Part shown: piece by piece, positions 58,721-64,000 of the stretch | Layout: each line of letters opens with the position of its first letter | How positions within the stretch are numbered: the stretch's first letter is position 1 | Source of the DNA: Fasciolopsis buskii | Lineage: Eukaryota; Platyhelminthes; Trematoda; Plagiorchiida; Fasciolidae | DNA length: 64,000 nucleotides | Direction of reading: 5' to 3' | NCBI GenBank assembly: GCA_008360955.1 | Contig: LUCM01004058.1 | Location: 17,313 to 81,312, forward strand | Notes under the pieces: generated by a model | Databases searched by the model: none | What the model saw: the letters and a program-made list of their open reading frames with translations, nothing else | What the model was told of the DNA's origin: nothing | Translations under genes and position numbers: made by a program

Positions 58721-59780
58721 GTTTAAACAATAAACAAGACGAGGAAATAAAAATTTTCATAATGAACCAAAAATGCACAATTACACACTTATTATATTTA
58801 GCCAACAATTCTGTTTTGGCTTCACCGGAGCGACATTTAAACGTGGAAATTGCGCAACTATCACTACGTCTCGGTTTGTTTAGACGTGCTCGGGTTGCAT
58901 ACATAAAGGTCTGGCGGGGTAGGGGAGTTTTTTGCGGCCTGCAATGGAATCGGCTGTAAAGACGCAACGAGTAGGTGGTTCATTATTTTGAATTCCACTA
59001 GCTCTTTCGTGACTATTTTTTTAAGTAGCGCATAAGGTTCCGGGATTTGCAATCAGCCAGTGAATATCCCGGTTTAGTGAAAAATGATACGCGTTACACA
59101 TTTCGTAGTTGCGAATGTTAAGCTTGTTTGTAGTCATTATGTGAATGCGTTTTCTTCTAGTTTTCCGTCCGTTAAATTTCTGGTGTTTTCATGGCCTGCT
59201 GCATTTATGACCCAGATGGCCCGTCGCCTCAATATCTTTGAGACTGAAATTTGCATATCTAGGGTGGGTGAGCTTTGCATAGCTCTTCGTAAGGCTTTTC
59301 AATAGGGCGTTTTGGGTTTGCGTTAGTTTCACTATAGAAGTCTCGTAAAGGCTTCCCGAAGTACTTGTTGTAATTAACACAATGATACCTAAGATCCACC
59401 GAGTGCAGGTTGCGTGGCGACATCAGAAGTGACCGGCATTCCCCACGGCGAAGGACGGAAAGCTGCAGATTTTCTGAAATACCTGGTGGTCATGTTTTCC
59501 GCAAAGTGTACAATTGCTACAGTCTCAGCCACCCTAGGTACTCGAAATCGACCGGTCGCTAAGATAGTTCCAACAGAAAACGTCCACTAGTCGGGGGACG
59601 GACACAACACGTCAGAATTTGGCAACCGGATTTAATCCAATGAAATTCCAATCTTTTATAACGCTGCTGCCTGTTACAGCGAGAAAGATGACACAACAAG
59701 ACCATCTTGACGTGGTGTGACGGCTTGCGTGCCTCCATGATCCAACGAGCTATACAGAATGGCTTATCTCAAGCCGAAGA
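58721..59780. other. Unassigned stretch
   Basis: Short ORFs only. A minus-strand frame at 59380-59189 is protein-like but not recognised. No terminal inverted repeat for the Mutator-like remnant could be found here. Confidence 0.35.
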
Positions 59781-60001
59781 TCCAATTATGGCTGGAAGGT
59801 CAATGGGTAGAGGCCTGACGAAGTAGTCTGCTAGTCCTCCAAGTCGGGGGTTGATCTGAGTTAGCAGCTCAGACGGGAAAACGAGTGGAAGAATAATTGG
59901 TCCAAATAGATCGGCTTCCATTCAGCTATACTCCGCTGCCCTGCGGTCAGGTTCTTGTCAGAGCCAAAGGCTTTGATTGAGAACTCCAATCGTTCTGCTT
60001 A

Positions 60002-60409
60002 GTGGCTGGAGTCCCCAGCAATACCCGCCCATCAATCCCCACGACTTACATGTTTACAACTAATTCCATACTGCATCGGTCATTGCGCAGGATAATCAGG
60101 ACCGCACTGCCCATTGCATTGAGTTTCGGTGGGGTGGGTAGTGATAAGTATGCAACTGCTCAGAGTTCCCTCTCTTTTACACAAACTGTCTCTTCTGTCT
60201 CCAACCCAATCTCTTTGCTCCCTCTGCCTGCCCATGGGGTCCCCACTGATAACACGCCCGATTCTTGCAACGGTTCATCGTCAAATAGTGTAGTAGGTGA
60301 CTTTCACTCTGCTGGCTCGCATTTTCTCAAGCCTCGTCAGCCTTTGTATCTCGGTTCTTTCAATCGCTTGTGCGCCGTAAGACTGATCATTCGGCGTCCG
60401 GAAGGATAG
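60002..60409 (+). pseudogene. LINE ORF N-terminal segment with endonuclease deletion
   Basis: The 135-codon frame encodes a Ser/Pro-rich stretch (SSVSNPISLLPLPAHGVPT, NTPDSCNGSSSNSVVG) and then LYLGSFN, the start of the endonuclease. It then jumps to RLCAVRL. Compared with the second copy (63684-63947), 264 bp are missing. This removes the region with the SETR motif that carries the metal-binding Glu. A stop follows 9 codons after RL. Confidence 0.85.
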
Positions 60410-60467
60410 TAGTGTTAAGCGCAGTTTATTTGTTACGGCATACGCCTCAGCACACTGCAGCACTGAC

Positions 60468-60960
60468 ATGGCGAAAGATGAGTTTTATGATGACCTCGTC
60501 ACTCTTGTTCGGAAGAGCAAAGGCTCTGACATTATAGTAGTAGTAGGCGATTTTAATGCCCAAGTTAGAAAACTGAGTGTATCGGAAGTCTGTTTAGGTG
60601 GGCGTTGCGCCTTGCCCGCATAGCGAACATAACGGGGAAAGACTTCTCCAATTTCGTGCGAGCAATAACTTATTTTTGTCTAGTACAAATTTTCCACACA
60701 TTTCGCGTCGCACGGCGATTTGGCGCTCTAAATCGACAGTTACTCTGAGTCAAATCGACGATATTGCAATAAGCCACCGTTGGCGTGGTTCTTTCCAAAA
60801 TTAGGCCGTACTGGGCGAAGTACGTCGAATCAGACCATTCGTTAGTTTTAGTGCGATTTTTGCTTCAGCTCAGGGGCCATGGACATAGGCCACATGCACG
60901 ATTAACCGTCAGACGTGCGATTCGACTGTTCGCAACAGCTACTAACACCAATTCTTCGAG
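60468..60960 (+). pseudogene. LINE endonuclease C-terminal half
   Basis: Encodes AKDEFYDDLVTLVRKSKGSD, then IIVVVGDFNAQV with the catalytic GDFN box intact. Next come GERLLQFRASNNLFLSSTNF, SQIDDIAISHRWRGS and, after a frameshift, YVESDHSLV with the SDH box. This is an APE-type endonuclease fold by motif order. Confidence 0.85.
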
Positions 60961-61009
60961 GTTCTAAGAACTGCGACGAGCAGCAATGTGGAAGAGCAGT
61001 AGAATCAAA

Positions 61010-61500
61010 TCATGCAGGCAATGCATTTGGCAGTAGATTTCGCCTGTGATCCTAAATTTATTTTTCAGCGAAGGCACTGCATTTCACATGGGTCATTGGG
61101 CCTAGTGGAACAAAAACGCCAGCTCCCTTACTGCGAGGAGGTGACTAAGGTGCGTCGACAGTTGCTGCGTCAGTTGACGATACGCCTTAAGAATGACCGT
61201 AAGAACTGGCGGGTTAAGGTAGCCCAAGAGATGGAGGAAGCGGCCGCCTCAGGTAACAGTCAAAGACTTTAAGCTTATGCGCAACAGCGGTGGACGGCGA
61301 ACTTTGGTTGGTGAAATCGTGTGCGATAGGAATGGAGTGCTCATCCATGGTAGGCAGGAAAGACTGGACCGTTGGGCAGAACATGTTAAAGATCAGTTTA
61401 GCTGGTCGCACGCTAGCGCATTTAGGCGAACGATCGCAGATGCGAATCCTTGGAAGTGTCTGTCCACCCCCACCCTTCAGCGGAACTAGGAGTGGAGTCG
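61010..61500 (+). pseudogene. LINE linker between endonuclease and RT
   Basis: Encodes QLTIRLKNDRKNWRVKVAQE with MEEAAASGNSQRL, then IVCDRNGVLIHGRQERLDRW and AEHVKDQFSW. This is the usual spacer before the RT in this lineage. Frame changes occur near 61275 and 61290. Confidence 0.8.
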
Positions 61501-62390
61501 AATATTCGACTTCTGAACAGGGGAAAAGCAGCTGGTCACGATGAACTCCCTCTAGGTCCTTTCAAACTGCGTGCACAAACCTTGTCAGAAGCTCTTACCT
61601 CCTTCCTCATGATATTTAGAACCAGGAGCTTATTCCGTTATCCCGGAGTGAGTCACTGATTATACCCGTCTTCAAGAAGGGTACACGGAGTGACTACAGC
61701 AATCATCGTGGGATTAGTTTAATTCCGATAGTTACTAAGGTGTTAGCTTCGATAATGCTTCGCCGTTTGACACCGATTTGCGAGAGTAATATCCGCGAAC
61801 AACAGGCCGGATTTCGACCAGGTCGAGGTTGCATCGACCAAATATTCACTCTTCGACAGATACTCGAAACGCGCCAAACGCACCGCCGCCCTACGATCGT
61901 AGTCTTCCTCGACTTGAAAGGTGCTTTCGACTTAGTGGTTCGACCAGCACTACTCAGTGCTCTCCACCGGAAGGGCACGCGAGCGAAGTTCTCTAACCTG
62001 TTGTGAGCATTGTAGTCGTATACCTTTAGTCGCGTGAGGGTATACGGTGAACTTTCAAGTTCATTCGAAACGACTACTGACTAACGGGTGTCCCATCTCT
62101 TCATTCCTGTTCAACTTCGTCGTGGACGAAGTGGTGGAAGATGCTTTCGGAGTCTTCTGAATGTAGGAGTCCAACTAGGAAATAGAGGAAAGCTGTGTGA
62201 CCTAGACTACGCAGATGACGTTGTGTGCCTGTTCGAATCCGCGAATCATGCACAACGCGCGCTCGATGGACTCTCGAAGTCGGTTGCTCGGTTCGACATG
62301 TGCTTTGCACCTTCAAAGTGTACGTCGCTGTTACAGGACTGGACGACAGCAGTGCCGAATTTGATAGCGGATGAAGAGGTGTTGTGGTCG
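61500..62390 (+). pseudogene. LINE reverse transcriptase palm and fingers
   Basis: Encodes LLNRGKAAGHDELPLGPFKL, then after a frameshift SLIIPVFKKGTRSDYSNHRG. Next is QQAGFRPGRGCIDQIFTLRQ, then TIVVFLDLKGAFDLV with the first catalytic Asp. After another shift come CPISSFLFNFVVDE and LDYADDVVCLFES, with the catalytic YADD at 62208-62219. The thumb start (FDMCFAPSKCTSLLQDWTTA) runs to about 62390, where an insertion breaks it. Confidence 0.88.
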
Positions 62391-62700
62391 ATGATCATTC
62401 CAAGGTTTTTGGAGCTGCAGATTGAAGAAATTCGCGCATGAGGGCAGCAGTTTGCTCGATTTTTCATTCCTCTCGTGCTCATGCACTTTGACAAACTCGT
62501 GGAAACATACGAGAGTCCCATGCCACTGATTATGATCAGCTGATGACATAAAATGTTTTAAATACTCCGGAAACTCGGCAAAACGCAGGTGATAATCGCA
62601 GTTAATAGTTTTTGATAGCGCGAGTTTTAACTGTTCTTGTAGGGGGAGGGGTGCGGCAACCACGGCCCCAACAATTGTATTACGGACTGCTTGCTCCTAA
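62391..62700. other. Insertion in the LINE reverse transcriptase
   Basis: About 310 bp of sequence unrelated to the LINE lies between ADEEVL and VDRFIYLGSCVSN, which are adjacent in related copies. I cannot define a target-site duplication. A minus-strand frame is open across most of it (62663-62331), but the protein is not recognised. Confidence 0.6.
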
Positions 62701-63320
62701 CGACTGTGGACCGTTTCATTTACCTTGGTAGCTGCGTGTCGAACGATGGTGGCCCGGCAGTAGAGGCAAAAGTGTATATCAAAGGCTCGAGCAGCTTACG
62801 ATGGATTGAAGCACTTTTGGCGTCGGCCTGATATTTCACTGAAGTTGAAAAGTCATGTGTACTGTGCCGCAGTGCGCTCAGTTCTGTTGTATGGTTGCGA
62901 ACCATGGAATATTCGTGTCGATGTTCGTCGGTTGGAGGTTTTGGACCACCGATGTCTACGTAGTACGGCTAGGATTGGATGGAGCGACCGAGTGAGTAAT
63001 GTGGAGGTCAGGAATCTAATACTAGGTGTCTGATCTCAGAATGCCTTATTTCAGCGTATGAAACTTGGTAGACTACGCTGGTTGGGTCACGTGTTGCATA
63101 TGGCGAACACTCGTCTACCATATCGTGCCCTGTTTTGCGTTCCTCCCACGGGGTGGAAGAAGCCATGTTGAGATCAGCAGATGATGGACCCCAACCACGT
63201 CTTTGTGGTTGGAGTCCGAAAGACTCGTCAGCTAGCTGGCTGGAGACACTTAAGGAAATGGCAGTGAACTGTGAACAGTGGCGATCGTGTTACCATTTTC
63301 TATCGAATCAGAATGATTGA
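62700..63320 (+). pseudogene. LINE C-terminal domain
   Basis: Encodes VDRFIYLGSCVSNDGG, then HFWRRPDISLKLKSHVYCAA and VRSVLLYGCEPWNIRVDVRR. Next come LDHRCLRSTARIGWSDRVSN and, after a stop, MKLGRLRWLGHVLHMANTRL and PYRALFCVPPTGWKK. This is the C-terminal region of RTE-like ORFs and ends near 63320. Confidence 0.85.
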
Positions 63321-63496
63321 AAAGTGCGTGATTTTAAAATTAGGCTGTTCTTTGTGTTGGCTGAAGAGGCATATTATATTCTCCCACCTGTGTAGGCCCA
63401 TTCCCTGCCCCCCTTGCACATCCACTTTTTATGGAAACATATAACCTTGTGGAAAAGATAGTGGTCATCGAGGCTTGCCTTGCTGTCTAACGGTTT

Positions 63497-64000
63497 TACT
63501 CAACCTGCCTCTTCTGTCTCCAACCCAATCTGTTTGCCCCTTCTGCCTACCCATAGTATCTCCATTGATAACACGCCCGATACTCGCAACGGTTTATTGT
63601 CAAGTAGTGTGGTAGGTGGTTTTCAGTCTGCTAGCTCACATTTTCTCAAGCCTCACCAGCCTCTGCATCTGGGTTCGTTCAATGTGCGCACTTTAATGCA
63701 GGCTGGCCAACAGGCGTGTTTGGCTCTGACGGTGGACTCACTTTCGATTGATGTCTGCTGTGTGAGTGAAACACGAATTCAGGATTCGAGTAGAGTAATT
63801 CAGCTAACTGCGCCAAACGTCTCGTCAAGATATTTCCTTCGCACTTCAGGAGACGAAGCAGCTCAAGCTGTGGGTCAACGTGGTGTAGGAATAGTCTTGA
63901 GTGAGAAGGCTGAAGCAGCCCTTTTAAATTGGATCCCAGTCAACAGTCGCTTGTGTGCCATGAGACTGCAGGGATCAGTTAGCGTCCGAAAGGATAGTAG
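63497..64000 (+). mobile_element. Second RTE-like LINE copy, 5' part, cut by the window edge
   Basis: Begins with the same leader as the copy at 60170 (CTCTTCTGTCTCCAACCCAA). It encodes LHLGSFNVRTLMQAGQQACL, then ALTVDSLSIDVCCVSETRIQ with the metal-binding Glu, then GQRGVGIVLSEKAEAALLNW. From 63670 on it reads without a stop up to its end, so it is in better condition than the first copy. It lies head to tail with it. Confidence 0.88.

Larger units (their letters stand above)
59780..63400 (+). mobile_element. RTE-like LINE copy, nearly full length but broken
   Basis: The best preserved retrotransposon here: 5' leader (about 59780-60000), N-terminal segment, endonuclease, linker, RT, and C-terminal domain in order, on the plus strand. 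It is disabled by a 264-bp in-frame deletion in the endonuclease, several frameshifts and stops, and a roughly 310-bp insertion after the RT palm. A second copy starts only about 100-200 bp beyond its 3' end. Confidence 0.88.

Noticed and set aside
1..64000. CRISPR array, bacterial operon or phage-like defence system
   Set aside because: No regularly spaced direct repeats, no polycistronic ORF runs, and spliced genes with LINEs and SINEs show a eukaryotic nuclear genome.

Overview
The window looks like a transposon-rich nuclear region of a flatworm (Platyhelminthes), most likely a digenean trematode. There are no long intact ORFs, operons or Shine-Dalgarno sites. Coding sequence is split by GT-AG introns, and the first intron of the one host gene is 41 nt while the later ones run from 0.7 to 6.1 kb. 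Small 5' introns with large later ones are known from schistosomes. The repeats (RTE-like and CR1-like LINEs, a Ty3/Gypsy pol, tRNA-like SINEs, a Mutator-like transposase) also fit a fluke. The species assignment is inference.

One host gene is supported. It lies on the minus strand from about 25.6 kb past the left edge and encodes a major facilitator superfamily (MFS) transporter of the oxalate:formate antiporter (OFA) type. Nine exons (25554-25470, 25428-25245, 19288-19162, 18418-18288, 16994-16877, 11363-11326, 5248-5137, 3385-3263, 1143-922) join in consistent phase to 380 codons. They cover TM1 to TM10 and the start of TM11. The remaining C-terminal exon(s) must lie left of base 1. One exon is only 38 nt.

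The introns hold decayed repeats: an RTE-like LINE at 6.95-9.9 kb with a tRNA-like segment inside it, a second RTE-like LINE at about 21.1-24.3 kb, two inverted copies of one tRNA-like SINE (4.3 and 14.5 kb), three copies of another (2.7, 15.0, 16.4 kb), an AT microsatellite and a G-rich tract.

Right of 25.6 kb I find no further host gene. The recognisable content is a Ty3/Gypsy pol remnant (28-30.1 kb, minus), a LINE endonuclease remnant (30.8-31.5 kb, plus), a near-perfect 650-bp inverted repeat around a 1.4-kb spacer (34.8-37.5 kb), a CR1-like reverse transcriptase (45.4-46.2 kb, minus), an RTE-like reverse transcriptase (51.4-52.8 kb, minus), a TA-rich tract (56.5-56.8 kb) and a Mutator-like transposase fragment (57.6-58.7 kb, minus). 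At the right end two RTE-like LINE copies lie head to tail (59.8-63.4 kb and 63.5 kb to the edge).

I saw no clearly new biological system. The most notable observations are the inverted repeat, whose arms are identical inside and diverge at both ends, the micro-exon/micro-intron structure of the transporter gene, and the Mutator-like remnant. Large parts of 37.5-45.4 and 46.2-57.5 kb hold nothing I can name.
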